Shown here: positions 1 through 8,319 of the stretch, in pieces
Layout: the number at the start of each line of letters is the position of its first letter
Numbering within the stretch: position 1 is the stretch's first letter
Position numbers and translations under genes: made by a program
Notes under the pieces: generated by a model
What the model was told of the DNA's origin: nothing
Database searches by the model: none
Seen by the model: the letters and a program-made list of their open reading frames with translations, nothing else
Source: Bermanella sp040371755
GTDB lineage: Bacteria; Pseudomonadota; Gammaproteobacteria; Pseudomonadales; Oceanobacteraceae
Assembly: GCF_040371755.1 (NCBI RefSeq)
Contig: NZ_BAABWE010000001.1
Coordinates: 186,001 to 250,000 of the forward strand
DNA: 64,000 bases
Direction of reading: 5' to 3'

Positions 1-1
1 A

Positions 2-319
2 GAGGCAGGGGCGGCTCGTGTCAAAACAGCCAAAGCGGAAATGGCAAACATCTCTCAAGCTTTAGATATTTATAAACTTGATAACTTTAGTTACCCATCT
101 ACTTCTCAAGGTCTAGAAGCATTAGTGTCTAAGCCATCAGGAAGCCCTGAGCCTAAAAACTATAAGTCTGGTGGTTATATGAAAAAGCTACCTATCGACC
201 CTTGGGGCAATCCTTACCTGTACTTTTCTAAGAGCGGTAAATATGAAATTGTCTCTTTTGGTGCTGACGGCGAAGAAGGCGGCGAAGAAGACAACGCAGA
301 CATTAGCTCAAACGATTAA
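2..319 (+). CDS. gspG: Type II secretion major pseudopilin GspG, 5'-truncated by window edge
   Basis: The reading frame is open from base 2 with no start in the window, so only the C-terminal 105 residues are present. The visible part begins EAGAARVKTAKAEMANISQA, the end of the N-terminal helix of a GspG pseudopilin, followed by ALDIYKLDNFSYPSTSQGLEAL and PIDPWGNPYLYFS, which are hallmark GspG stretches. The acidic C-terminus (ADGEEGGEEDNADISS) matches the family's calcium-binding loop. GspG builds the periplasmic pseudopilus that pushes folded exoproteins through the outer-membrane secretin. The ATG at 41 is internal methionine, not a start. gspH follows 6 bases after the stop, so this is the head of the visible part of the gsp operon. 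Confidence 0.95.
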   Translation, partial: EAGAARVKTAKAEMANISQALDIYKLDNFSYPSTSQGLEALVSKPSGSPEPKNYKSGGYMKKLPIDPWGNPYLYFSKSGKYEIVSFGADGEEGGEEDNADISSND

Positions 320-325
320 TGCATA

Positions 326-898
326 ATGCGCCGTCATAATTCAGGTTTTACATTAATAGAAATTTTAGTGGTACTGGTCATTATAGCCTTATTGGTTTCA
401 ATGGCCTCACTGAATACCTCTCATGACGGCCGTATTAATGAAATAAAATCAGAAGCTGAAAAGTTAAAGTTTTTATTAGAGGCCTCAGCGGATGAGGCTC
501 TTTTTAATAATAAAAATATAGGCTTTGAATTTGCAAAAACTGAATTCACACCATTCTCTTACGAAATTCAAACACCTGCAACCACAGCCGATAGTACAAG
601 TGAAGATGAAATAATTAGTAGTTGGAATGGTTATACTGGAAAATATATTCAGCATTATATACTGCCTGAGTCCATGTACTTAGAGTTAAGTGTGGAGGGT
701 CAAGAACTACAATTACCCTATGTTTTAAAGCAAGACAAAAAACAAGAAGAGATTAAACCAGTCTTTTTTATGATGGCATCGGGGGAGCAAACACCAATAC
801 AACTTAAAATTCAAATGGAAGATTATGACGGCTACGCCACAGTAAGGGGTGATGGCATGGGCCGTTTCTTTTATGAGGTGCACAATGAAGAGCAATAA
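326..898 (+). CDS. gspH: Type II secretion minor pseudopilin GspH
   Basis: A 190-residue protein opening with the prepilin signature RRHNSGFTLIEILVVLVII: short basic leader, glycine before the cleavage point, then Phe-Thr-Leu-Ile-Glu with Glu at mature position 5, and a hydrophobic helix. Prepilin peptidase (GspO, not in this window) would cleave after Gly. The rest is the variable globular domain, poorly conserved in this family. The position between gspG and gspI and the length are those of GspH, a minor pseudopilin of the type II pseudopilus. The gene starts 6 bases after gspG and its 3' end overlaps gspI by 14 bases in another frame. Confidence 0.88.
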   Translation: MRRHNSGFTLIEILVVLVIIALLVSMASLNTSHDGRINEIKSEAEKLKFLLEASADEALFNNKNIGFEFAKTEFTPFSYEIQTPATTADSTSEDEIISSWNGYTGKYIQHYILPESMYLELSVEGQELQLPYVLKQDKKQEEIKPVFFMMASGEQTPIQLKIQMEDYDGYATVRGDGMGRFFYEVHNEEQ

Positions 899-1268
899 AG
901 GCTTCACCTTATTAGAGGTAATGATTGCTCTGACTATTTTTGCTTTAATTGCCTCTACATTATCTAAAGCATCAGCCCTAGCCGTGGATAATCAAATACA
1001 CCTAGAGCGCAAGCTGCTAGCCACTTGGATTGCAGAAAATGAAATTATTGAAATGCGTTCTTCTGCTTTTTCAGCCATCACTAAAAAGAAAAAAGATATA
1101 AAGTTCAGTGAGCGCAAATGGATCATTGAAATTAACGCCAAACCTAAAAAGAATTTCTCAGGCATGCCAATTCCCCTAGAGATTAAAGAGGTTTCCGTAG
1201 CTGTCAGCTTGGCAGAAAATCCTGATAGTCCACTGCAAACCCTAACTACGTATATCGCCAATGATTAA
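885..1268 (+). CDS. gspI: Type II secretion minor pseudopilin GspI
   Basis: The protein starts MKSNKGFTLLEVMIALTIFA, a class III prepilin signal (Gly, then Phe-Thr-Leu-Leu-Glu). I chose the ATG at 885 because GAGGTG sits 4 bases upstream and because the longer frame from 849 would put 12 odd residues ahead of a normal prepilin leader. The product is 127 residues, the usual GspI size. GspI forms the pseudopilus tip with GspJ and GspK. The gene overlaps gspH by 14 bases and gspJ by 8 bases, so translation is probably coupled. Confidence 0.9.
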   Translation: MKSNKGFTLLEVMIALTIFALIASTLSKASALAVDNQIHLERKLLATWIAENEIIEMRSSAFSAITKKKKDIKFSERKWIIEINAKPKKNFSGMPIPLEIKEVSVAVSLAENPDSPLQTLTTYIAND

Positions 1269-1998
1269 ATCTCAGTCCGGCTTTACATTACTAGAAGTAT
1301 TACTGGCTGTGTCAATTACAGCTTTAATTGGCGTAGGTGCAAGCCAGCTATTAACCAGTACTGCCAGCACTAAAAACGCAACCGAACAACGAGCAAAACA
1401 GCTTAAAGAAATACAGCGAATGGACTTTTGGGTGAAGCGTGATTTAACACAAATCGCAGGACGCAAAACTCGTGATGTCTATGGTCAACATATTGACCAA
1501 CTATTCAGTACCGGTAGTGATTATCTCATAGAGTTTACCCGTTCAGGCTTGGCCTCTTTACCAAGTTTTGGTGATGAGGGAAAGCGAACCTCTCGCTCAA
1601 ATATGCAGCGTGTCGCCTATGCCGTTAGAGGGCACGGTAGTGAGTACTGTAAAGATGTTCCTAAACCCTTTGATGAAAATGAAGATACATCAGACAAGCA
1701 ATGCTTGGTTAGAATTTATTGGCCTGTTTTAGATTTGGCATCAGACTCAGAGCCACTTGTTCAACTCTTAATGGAAGAAGTAGAAGACGTTAGGTTTTTT
1801 TATCGTGGCCAGTTAGTGGATTTTGTAACCCCTTCAAATAGCGTGCGTAGCGATAGTTGGCAAGAAGACTGGCCCGGACCATATCTTACCGGCTCACTAA
1901 CGCCAGATTTAGTGCAGTTAAAGGTACAAATCACCACAAAAAAACTTGGTGAAATTACCCGCTTATACGAGGTGCCGCGTTTTGCATTCACCGAATAA
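1261..1998 (+). CDS. gspJ: Type II secretion minor pseudopilin GspJ
   Basis: A 245-residue protein with an N-terminal prepilin motif (SGFTLLEVLLAVSITALIG) and a long C-terminal globular domain ending in ITTKKLGEITRLYEVP, as expected for GspJ. It is one of three tip pseudopilins (I-J-K). The start codon lies inside the end of gspI (ATGATTAA overlap of 8 bases). The final 17 bases overlap the chosen start of gspK. Confidence 0.92.
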   Translation: MIKSQSGFTLLEVLLAVSITALIGVGASQLLTSTASTKNATEQRAKQLKEIQRMDFWVKRDLTQIAGRKTRDVYGQHIDQLFSTGSDYLIEFTRSGLASLPSFGDEGKRTSRSNMQRVAYAVRGHGSEYCKDVPKPFDENEDTSDKQCLVRIYWPVLDLASDSEPLVQLLMEEVEDVRFFYRGQLVDFVTPSNSVRSDSWQEDWPGPYLTGSLTPDLVQLKVQITTKKLGEITRLYEVPRFAFTE

Positions 1999-3052
1999 TA
2001 AGCAATCAGGCCTTGCACTTATAACAGTACTATTCATCTTTGCATTAGTGTCTTTAATGGCAATTTCCATGCAGCAAAGGCAAGCCTTAGACATTGCTCA
2101 GGCATCGACAACCTTTACACAATCTCAAGCCATGCAGTTAGTTATGTCAGCTGAGGAAATCGCAAAAGCAGGGCTCTCATTTGACTTAAATCGAGATATA
2201 AACCAATCAGAGGAGTGGGATACTGCCAGTGAGTTATGGAATCAGGCATTCCCAACTCAAATAGATAATGCTTTTGTTGAGGTTAGGATTCGTGATTTAC
2301 AGGGTTTATTTAATTTAAATTGGCTTCATCCAGCTGCGAGCAATCCATCTTTGGCCTTGGCCCGCTTTAAGCGTTTAATAACAATAGTCGACCCTTTATT
2401 TTCAGACGCCTCTGCAGTTGCTAATAACTTAAGGGATTGGTTCACACCTAGCAGCTCTGCCAATTACATATATGAAAACAATACACCACCTTATCGTGCT
2501 GGCGAAATTGTTATGACTCACCCATCGGAGCTTAAATTGGTTGAAGGGGTTACCAATGAGTTGTTTTATGCTTTAGAGCCTCATATAACGGCCTTGCCTA
2601 GCTCTATACAATTGAACATCAATACAACCACAGCTAAAGTATTATCAGCATGGGATTCAGCACTTTCAGAGACTGACGCAGAGGCGCTAGTTAAAAAGAC
2701 ACGCTCAGGATCATGCGGAAAGGATAGAGGGGTGGCCTTGTATAAAACGGTATCAGACTTCATGAGCGACCCAATAATTGAGGCTATCACTAGTAAAGCA
2801 ACCTCAACAGTACCAGCTACTATAGTTGCTGCTGATTTTGCAGTTAATTCGACATATTTTAGTATTCTATCAAGGGTTACTTTAGATATTGATGGTGACA
2901 CAATTAATGATGCAGATATAAATACAGAAAGCATTTTGCGTCGTAAACCAAACTCAACTGGAAATAACGATGGTTTTACTGGGATTATTTATCGTGATTT
3001 ATCTCGTAAGCCAGAAGACCACAATCATTTGAAAATAGTGGATTGCACCTAA
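1982..3052 (+). CDS. gspK: Type II secretion minor pseudopilin GspK
   Basis: GspK is recognised by the N-terminal helix QSGLALITVLFIFALVSLMA, which lacks the Glu-5 of other pseudopilins as GspK normally does, and by a large C-terminal domain with the FNLNWL-type motif near residue 115. Open frame extends to a TTG at 1946, but I prefer the TTG at 1982, giving a short leader (HSPNNKQSG). It lies 7 bases after GAGGTG at 1969-1974, the same ribosome site used by gspI. That gives 356 residues. No ATG exists upstream of the helix, so a TTG start seems unavoidable. GspK caps the pseudopilus. The stop overlaps the gspL start (TAATG). Confidence 0.88.
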   Translation: MHSPNNKQSGLALITVLFIFALVSLMAISMQQRQALDIAQASTTFTQSQAMQLVMSAEEIAKAGLSFDLNRDINQSEEWDTASELWNQAFPTQIDNAFVEVRIRDLQGLFNLNWLHPAASNPSLALARFKRLITIVDPLFSDASAVANNLRDWFTPSSSANYIYENNTPPYRAGEIVMTHPSELKLVEGVTNELFYALEPHITALPSSIQLNINTTTAKVLSAWDSALSETDAEALVKKTRSGSCGKDRGVALYKTVSDFMSDPIIEAITSKATSTVPATIVAADFAVNSTYFSILSRVTLDIDGDTINDADINTESILRRKPNSTGNNDGFTGIIYRDLSRKPEDHNHLKIVDCT

Positions 3053-4200
3053 TGACAATAATAAATATATATGAGCCAATCTCACAGAGCTTAACCACCC
3101 TAGACGAGCAACTACACAAAATAAGTGCAAATTCAGATGATGATTTGGGTTTGCAAATAATCAACAGTACAGCCTGTCAAATTTTATCTGTTCAGATGCC
3201 TGTTAAGCAGGCCAAGCAAATCATTAAAGCATTGCCGTTTGCGCTCGAAGAACAGCTAGCTAATGATATTGATCAGAACCATATTCATTACTTAGGTAAA
3301 GAAAATGGAGAAGCCCACGCTTTAATTGTCAGCCATGATCTAATGACATCTGTGGTGAATACAAATAATCCCGATGGTTTGTTTTATTTACCACTACTTC
3401 TTCCTCAAGTAGAAAAGGGGATATGTGTTTGTGTTTTAGATGACATAGCTAATATTCGTTTTTCGAAATTTGGTGCCATGAGTGTCAGTATCGATATATT
3501 GCCCCTTGTTATTGAGCGACTAAAAAATGACGAGCGAGAAGTCGTTGAATTTCATGACTTAGATGAAAAAAATGAACTATTATCCTTAGAGCTTGAAAAT
3601 ATCGGATTTAAAGTCATTAAAGGTGAGGCATCAACACTACATGCACACCTGATCAATCAGCTAAAATCAGCTAATGCCAATTTATTATCAGGCTCCTACC
3701 AAAAGAGAAAACCCAAAAACACCACTAAAATAAATAAATTTAAGGCACCTTTAGCTTTGGCAGCAGTTCTATTGGTAGCTATGTTTGTCACGCAACTTAA
3801 AGAGCTTAACCAATACAAACAAATGGGCGATCTTGTGTCGAACGCGTCAAAAAGTTTTTACACTAATTTATTTCCGGATGAGCGAGTTAGGAGTTTAAGA
3901 CGTCAATTTAAAGATAAGTTAGAAGAAACTGGCGGGGCAACAACCATAAATAATGGTTTTGTTAATTTATTAGCCAGCACCACAAAAGGTATTAATGAAT
4001 CCGGTGGCGCTCAATGGGACGCTGTTAGATACACAGGAAAAAAGAATGAAATTGAAGTAAACCTAATAGTTAAAAACGTAGCTCAACTTGATGGTATTAA
4101 ACAAAAGCTTGCCAGTTCTGGCTTGCAAGTGGATATCACATCAGCCACAGAAGTTGGAAGTCAAATCAAGGGCGTTTTAAAGGTGAAGCAAAATGGCTAA
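3052..4200 (+). CDS. gspL: Type II secretion inner-membrane platform protein GspL
   Basis: A 382-residue protein with a cytoplasmic actin-like half (roughly residues 1-230, with ALPFALEEQLANDI typical of GspL), one transmembrane helix near residue 235-255 (APLALAAVLLVAMFVT), then a periplasmic ferredoxin-like half. GspL links the cytoplasmic ATPase GspE to GspM and the pseudopilus assembly platform. The ATG at 3052 shares its first base with the stop of gspK (TAATG), which favours this start over the TTG nine bases upstream. The 3' end overlaps gspM by 8 bases. Confidence 0.92.
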   Translation: MTIINIYEPISQSLTTLDEQLHKISANSDDDLGLQIINSTACQILSVQMPVKQAKQIIKALPFALEEQLANDIDQNHIHYLGKENGEAHALIVSHDLMTSVVNTNNPDGLFYLPLLLPQVEKGICVCVLDDIANIRFSKFGAMSVSIDILPLVIERLKNDEREVVEFHDLDEKNELLSLELENIGFKVIKGEASTLHAHLINQLKSANANLLSGSYQKRKPKNTTKINKFKAPLALAAVLLVAMFVTQLKELNQYKQMGDLVSNASKSFYTNLFPDERVRSLRRQFKDKLEETGGATTINNGFVNLLASTTKGINESGGAQWDAVRYTGKKNEIEVNLIVKNVAQLDGIKQKLASSGLQVDITSATEVGSQIKGVLKVKQNG

Positions 4201-4723
4201 CGGCATAGATAATTTAAAGCGTAACTTAAAAATACAATTAGAACAAAGCTCTTTGTATAAGAGCACTCATAACTGGTTTACAAACCTAGCTGAAAAAGAT
4301 CAAAAGCTGGTTAAGCTGCTTGGCATAGTTGTGTCAATCGCGATTGTTTATTCGTGGGTATGGTCCCCAGTATCACAAAAACGTGATAGTGCAATTAAGC
4401 GCTATGAATCAGAAATGGCATTCCATACTAAAATGAAAGAAAACGCTTACTTGTTTGGGGCGGGCACCAGTACAAGCGCAGGCGGAAATAAATCAATACT
4501 AAGCACTGTAAATAATACAGCTAAGGTTAAAAATATTCATTTGAAACGCTTTGAGCCAGATGGGGATACCGGTCTTCGAATTTGGCTAGACAAGGTTAAT
4601 TTCAATTCTGCAATAGATTGGCTGGAGCTTTTAGAGTCCTCAAGAGGTATTAAAGTAGAACAAATCTCCATAGATAAGGTCGAACCAGGTATTGTGAATA
4701 TTAGAGCGGTTTTAAAGTCATGA
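4193..4723 (+). CDS. gspM: Type II secretion inner-membrane platform protein GspM
   Basis: A 176-residue bitopic protein: short cytoplasmic N-terminus, one membrane helix (LVKLLGIVVSIAIVYSWVWS, about residues 37-57) and a periplasmic domain ending WLELLESSRGIKVEQISIDK, as in GspM. It partners GspL in the inner-membrane platform. The gene overlaps gspL by 8 bases and the downstream gor by 4 bases (ATGA). No gspN follows: the operon runs straight into glutathione reductase. Low sequence conservation is normal for the family, so the call rests on topology, C-terminal motif and position. Confidence 0.9.
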   Translation: MANGIDNLKRNLKIQLEQSSLYKSTHNWFTNLAEKDQKLVKLLGIVVSIAIVYSWVWSPVSQKRDSAIKRYESEMAFHTKMKENAYLFGAGTSTSAGGNKSILSTVNNTAKVKNIHLKRFEPDGDTGLRIWLDKVNFNSAIDWLELLESSRGIKVEQISIDKVEPGIVNIRAVLKS

Positions 4724-6066
4724 GTAAATTTGATTTCGACTTATTTGTAATTGGTGCAGGCTCAGCAGGAGTACGAGTGAGTAGGATGGCTGCGGCTATG
4801 GGCAGACGTGTTGCGGTTGCGGAATCACGTTACCTTGGTGGTACTTGCGTAAATGTTGGATGTGTACCTAAAAAGCTTTTTGTATATGCGAGCGAGTTCC
4901 CTCATATGATAAATGAAGCTAAAGGATACGGGCTAAACTTAAACTTAAATGGATTCAATTGGAACACTCTTCGTGATAACAAAACAAAAGAGATTGAGCG
5001 ATTAAATGGGATATATCAAAACTTATTAGATGGCTCGAACGTGACAACAAAATTAGGTCATGCTTCATTGGTGGATTCTAATACCGTAACTATTAATGGG
5101 GAGCACTTTACTGCAGAAAAAATTATTCTTGCTACAGGTGGTTGGCCTGACTTACCAGAAATCCCTGGCAAAGAATTCATGGTCAATTCCAATGACTTCT
5201 TTTATTTAGAGAGCTTTCCCCAAACAGCTTTGGTGGTGGGCAGTGGTTATATTTCTGTGGAATTTGCAGGCATTTTAAATGGTCTAGGCTGTAAAACATC
5301 AATCTCTTCACGCTCAGGGAAATTACTTAGAGGGTTTGATGAGTCCACAAGAGAGTTTGCTGAAAATGAAATCCTTAAGAAAGGTCTAACTTTAATCAAA
5401 GAGCAGCCAATTAAGATCACAAAAGAAGAAGAAGGGTACAGGGTTGAATTTAATAACCAACCTTCAATTCTGGTTGATCTTGTAGTAGCTGCAACAGGAA
5501 GGAATCCAAACCTTCAAAATTTAGGTCTTGAGAATGTCAATATTGCGCTCGATGATGGTGGTTTTATTAAGGTTAACGAGCAATATCAAACCAGCACAGA
5601 GTCAATTTATGCACTGGGAGATTTGATCGACACTCCTCAGCTCACACCAGTCGCACTAGCTGAAGCAATGACATTTTTACGCCAGCAGTATGAAGGTAAC
5701 TTAATACCTTTGGATTATACAAATATTCCTACGGCTGTATTTTCTCAGCCTAACTTGGCAACAGTCGGCATGACAGAACAAGAGGCTATACAAAAGGGAT
5801 ACAAGGTAAAGCGCTATGAAAGCGAGTTTCGAGCACTAAAATTAACGATGACTGATTCAACAGAGCGCACCTACATGAAGTTAATTGTTGATAATGAAAG
5901 CGACAAAGTGCTTGGCGCACATATGGTAGGAGAGCATGCCGCTGAGATCATTCAAGGTATTGTCATTGCAATTAAAGCAGGCGCTACCAAAGCAGTATTT
6001 GATGAGACAATTGGCATACACCCAAGCTCAGCAGAGGAGTTTGTAACAATGAGAAATCCGAGTTAA
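4720..6066 (+). CDS. gor: Glutathione-disulfide reductase
   Basis: A 448-residue FAD- and NADPH-dependent oxidoreductase that reduces glutathione disulfide in the cytoplasm. Visible motifs: FAD-binding GAGSAG at 12-17, redox-active pair Cys43/Cys48 in GGTCVNVGCVPKKL, NADPH-binding GSGYISVEFAG followed by arginines (SRSGKLLRGFD) suited to the 2'-phosphate, FAD motif YALGD near 300, and the C-terminal active-site His434/Glu439 (GIHPSSAEEF). These separate it from lipoamide dehydrogenase, which uses a different Cys loop and NAD. The start overlaps the gspM stop (ATGA), so gor is probably co-transcribed and translationally coupled with the secretion operon. This is an unusual neighbour. Confidence 0.95.
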   Translation: MSKFDFDLFVIGAGSAGVRVSRMAAAMGRRVAVAESRYLGGTCVNVGCVPKKLFVYASEFPHMINEAKGYGLNLNLNGFNWNTLRDNKTKEIERLNGIYQNLLDGSNVTTKLGHASLVDSNTVTINGEHFTAEKIILATGGWPDLPEIPGKEFMVNSNDFFYLESFPQTALVVGSGYISVEFAGILNGLGCKTSISSRSGKLLRGFDESTREFAENEILKKGLTLIKEQPIKITKEEEGYRVEFNNQPSILVDLVVAATGRNPNLQNLGLENVNIALDDGGFIKVNEQYQTSTESIYALGDLIDTPQLTPVALAEAMTFLRQQYEGNLIPLDYTNIPTAVFSQPNLATVGMTEQEAIQKGYKVKRYESEFRALKLTMTDSTERTYMKLIVDNESDKVLGAHMVGEHAAEIIQGIVIAIKAGATKAVFDETIGIHPSSAEEFVTMRNPS

Positions 6067-6163
6067 ATAAAGCATTGCTACCTGTAGGGACATATTTATC
6101 TAAAGGCTTACCTGACCGCTTAGTAGGTATGCTTAGTTCCTTATTAAAGCAAGGCAATACACC

Positions 6164-7003
6164 CTAACGATTAAACAACCGCCAGTCTAATACGACACAT
6201 GGCGGTTGAGAGTCCTTATTATCTAGATATCCAGCAACGAACGTCAAATTGATGATGGCTTCGTTATCATCTACATCCTGCTGTAATGTAAAATCATTTT
6301 TGTAGTAAGTTAAAATATCACTAATTGCATTTAATCGAACCGCTATCATTTTTTTGCCGGTATCGATATACAGCAAAATAGGGCGAGTGATAATCTCAAG
6401 GCGTTCTCTTGCTGCTTCAAATAAGCTAATTAACTTACCTAGCGTTCTATTTTTTTCTGCTTCAAATATTTCCAACGCCTCTTCTAGAGAACCGTCCTCT
6501 TTAAGCTTTAGTAGGTCGTCAGCCAATGCATGTATGCGCTTATGCGGCTCATCAAAATCCGTCATAATATCAGCCAGTAACTCATCCTCAGATGTGAATG
6601 TAAGGTACCATTTACCAAACTCGCATTGACTGGCATCCCTAGCTTTAGTGAAAGCCACACCGGTTCGTAACGTAGCTTCCAGTGCATCCATCCATGCTAT
6701 GTGGTCTTTTTCTCTTTCTTTTAATGTGAGCAGTAATTTAAAGTTTTTAATGTATTCGGCTTCACAGCCCATTAACTCAGCAAAATCATAAATTGGAACT
6801 GGCTTTCCTTGATATGTGGTTACCTCAGCACCCAGTTTGGCATTTACTTCAATGCGTGTTGTTTTGCGCTTATCCTGCTCGATGTAGCGAACCTCGCTAA
6901 CAGGAGTTGCATACTGTGTATTACCGACATAAAAGGTGATTACCTCTAGGTAGTCGACTAGGCCAAATAAAGGTGTTGAGATCGCTTGTTGTGCCGATTC
7001 CAT
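6164..7003 (-). CDS. CheW-like chemotaxis scaffold with an inserted CZB zinc-binding domain
   Basis: A 279-residue soluble protein. Residues ~18-95 (ITFYVGNTQYATPVSEVRYI ... GKPVPIYDFAELMG) form the first part of a CheW fold, and residues ~205-275 (RPILLYIDTGKKMIAVRLNAISDIL ... VVLDWRLF) look like the remainder. Between them lies a helical CZB (chemoreceptor zinc-binding) domain with His101 (DHIAWMDAL), Cys127 in CEFGKWY, and His154/His158 (HKRIH): the known 3His/1Cys zinc set. CZB domains usually sit on chemoreceptors or diguanylate cyclases, where they sense zinc or oxidants. Here one is built into a coupling protein. There is no che cluster nearby, so partners are unknown. The start is 59 bases from the candidate transposon junction. 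Confidence 0.82.
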   Translation of the reverse strand: MESAQQAISTPLFGLVDYLEVITFYVGNTQYATPVSEVRYIEQDKRKTTRIEVNAKLGAEVTTYQGKPVPIYDFAELMGCEAEYIKNFKLLLTLKEREKDHIAWMDALEATLRTGVAFTKARDASQCEFGKWYLTFTSEDELLADIMTDFDEPHKRIHALADDLLKLKEDGSLEEALEIFEAEKNRTLGKLISLFEAARERLEIITRPILLYIDTGKKMIAVRLNAISDILTYYKNDFTLQQDVDDNEAIINLTFVAGYLDNKDSQPPCVVLDWRLFNR

Positions 7004-7061
7004 ACTGGTTACTCAATCCATGGTTTTCTTTAATAGTAGACAACACAATGATAATTACAAT

Positions 7062-7085
7062 TTCCGATAATTGTTATTATCGGAA
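7062..7085. repeat. Perfect 9-6-9 inverted repeat, candidate left attachment junction
   Basis: TTCCGATAA (7062-7070), a 6-base centre TTGTTA, and TTATCGGAA (7077-7085) form a perfect 24-bp arm-core-arm palindrome. This is the geometry of a tyrosine-recombinase crossover site. It sits between the CheW-CZB gene and tnpA, where the left end of a Tn554-like element belongs. The last 12 bases of it, TTATTATCGGAA (7074-7085), recur in the same orientation at 20517-20528. It has no T-run, so it is not a terminator. It could instead be a regulator's operator. Confidence 0.5.
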
Positions 7086-7200
7086 GTACCAATATATGTG
7101 TAATTCACGTCCGCCACACAGAAAAAACACCTTTTGTTTACACCTCAACTCTTGCTATGTAAGCTTCACAGCCCCAAAACTACCAAGCAAGGCTGATTTA

Positions 7201-8319
7201 GTGCGAGTTGAGAAGTTTCAGCACCCAACCTTAGAAAGAGTTACATTTAGAGTTTATTCAGACGGTTTACCTGTTAGGCACATAAATAGATTTCTTAGTC
7301 ACCTAGATAAAAGAGATTTTGCTCCAAACACAGTTAAGGCATATTCCTACGACCTAGCGCAATATTTCAGGTATCTGGATAAATCTAAAATAGATTGGGA
7401 GCTAACTAGTATCGATGTCATTACTGATTTCATTGCATATTACAAACACTCTAAATCTGAGAACCTATCGGTCCTACCTACAGAATTAGGACAAGCCCGC
7501 ACTATTCAAACCATCAATAGATGTCTTGCAGCCATAAGTGCATTTTATCGGTATTGCTTAAATACAAATGTTTTAGATCCGTCTTTTTCAATTGAAATAA
7601 TTTCCTCTGACTTATCCAGAAACCCGAAGGTTAAAGAATTCCTATCGTTTGCATCAGCATCGAGACCTCAGTCTGTTTCTAGGGAGTTAAAGCCCTTTCG
7701 TAGGATCAAACCTGTATTGCGAAAGGTAAAGATTATTAGTGAGGAGCGTCAGCTTCAGCTTTTAGAATTCTGTTCAAACCCAAGGGATCGGCTTTTGATC
7801 CTGCTACTGATTGAAACTGGTATGCGAATTGGACAGGTATTACAACTTCGACACTCAGATATTGAAAGCTGGGACTCTCAACTTATCATTCATCCTAGAG
7901 TAGATAATGCCAATGAAGTTTACTCCAAAACCAAAGTTCCCTATGAAGTTGGAATTACCAAAAAGTGGGCGGATATGTATACAGAGTTCCTCATAAATGA
8001 TACTGGCGACATTGACTCTGACTATGTGTTCACAAAGCTATACAGAAAAGATGGCGGTGAAAAAGGCGAACCCCTTACCTACCCTTCTGTAAAAGATCTG
8101 TTTGAAAGGTTCTCACGGGTCATAGGGGAAACTGTAACACCTCACATGTTGCGACACAGTCATGCTACTGACTTATTAAGACAAAACGTGAAAATAGAGA
8201 TCGTTTCAAAGCGCTTAGGCCACGCTTCAATCGAAACAACCAAAAAGATCTACGAGCATTTAACAGCAGAAGACATTAAGCGGGCGATATTTGCAGATAA
8301 AGGAGATAACTTACTATGA
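7201..8319 (+). CDS. tnpA: Tn554-family tyrosine recombinase TnpA
   Basis: A tyrosine recombinase with an N-terminal core-binding SAM-like domain (HINRFLSHLDKRDFAPNTVK) and a catalytic domain carrying Arg209 (ETGMRIGQVLQL), His315-x-x-Arg318 (PHMLRHSHA), His341 (RLGHASIETT) and nucleophile Tyr351. I chose the GTG at 7201 (372 residues): it has GCAAGG 7 bases upstream and yields VRVEKFQHPTLERV, resembling the N-terminus of Tn554 TnpA, which is of similar length. ATGs at 7048 and 7096 are in frame, but would put the junction palindrome or a poorly protein-like Cys/His stretch inside the gene. The 3' end overlaps tnpB (ATGA). TnpA and TnpB together cut and rejoin the element ends. All catalytic residues are present, so it may be active. 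Confidence 0.85.
   Translation: MRVEKFQHPTLERVTFRVYSDGLPVRHINRFLSHLDKRDFAPNTVKAYSYDLAQYFRYLDKSKIDWELTSIDVITDFIAYYKHSKSENLSVLPTELGQARTIQTINRCLAAISAFYRYCLNTNVLDPSFSIEIISSDLSRNPKVKEFLSFASASRPQSVSRELKPFRRIKPVLRKVKIISEERQLQLLEFCSNPRDRLLILLLIETGMRIGQVLQLRHSDIESWDSQLIIHPRVDNANEVYSKTKVPYEVGITKKWADMYTEFLINDTGDIDSDYVFTKLYRKDGGEKGEPLTYPSVKDLFERFSRVIGETVTPHMLRHSHATDLLRQNVKIEIVSKRLGHASIETTKKIYEHLTAEDIKRAIFADKGDNLL

Noticed and set aside
6072..6167. Open frame after gor reading LLPVGTYLSKGLPDRLVGML, protein-like in composition
   Set aside because: Only about 30-40 codons, no ATG or clear ribosome site, and such a length is expected by chance in this gap. It may be a remnant, but I cannot support a gene.
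7048..7200. Upstream in-frame ATGs (7048, 7096) as tnpA start
   Set aside because: They would place the palindrome or a Cys/His-rich unlikely stretch in the protein, and the GTG at 7201 has a better ribosome site and family-like N-terminus.
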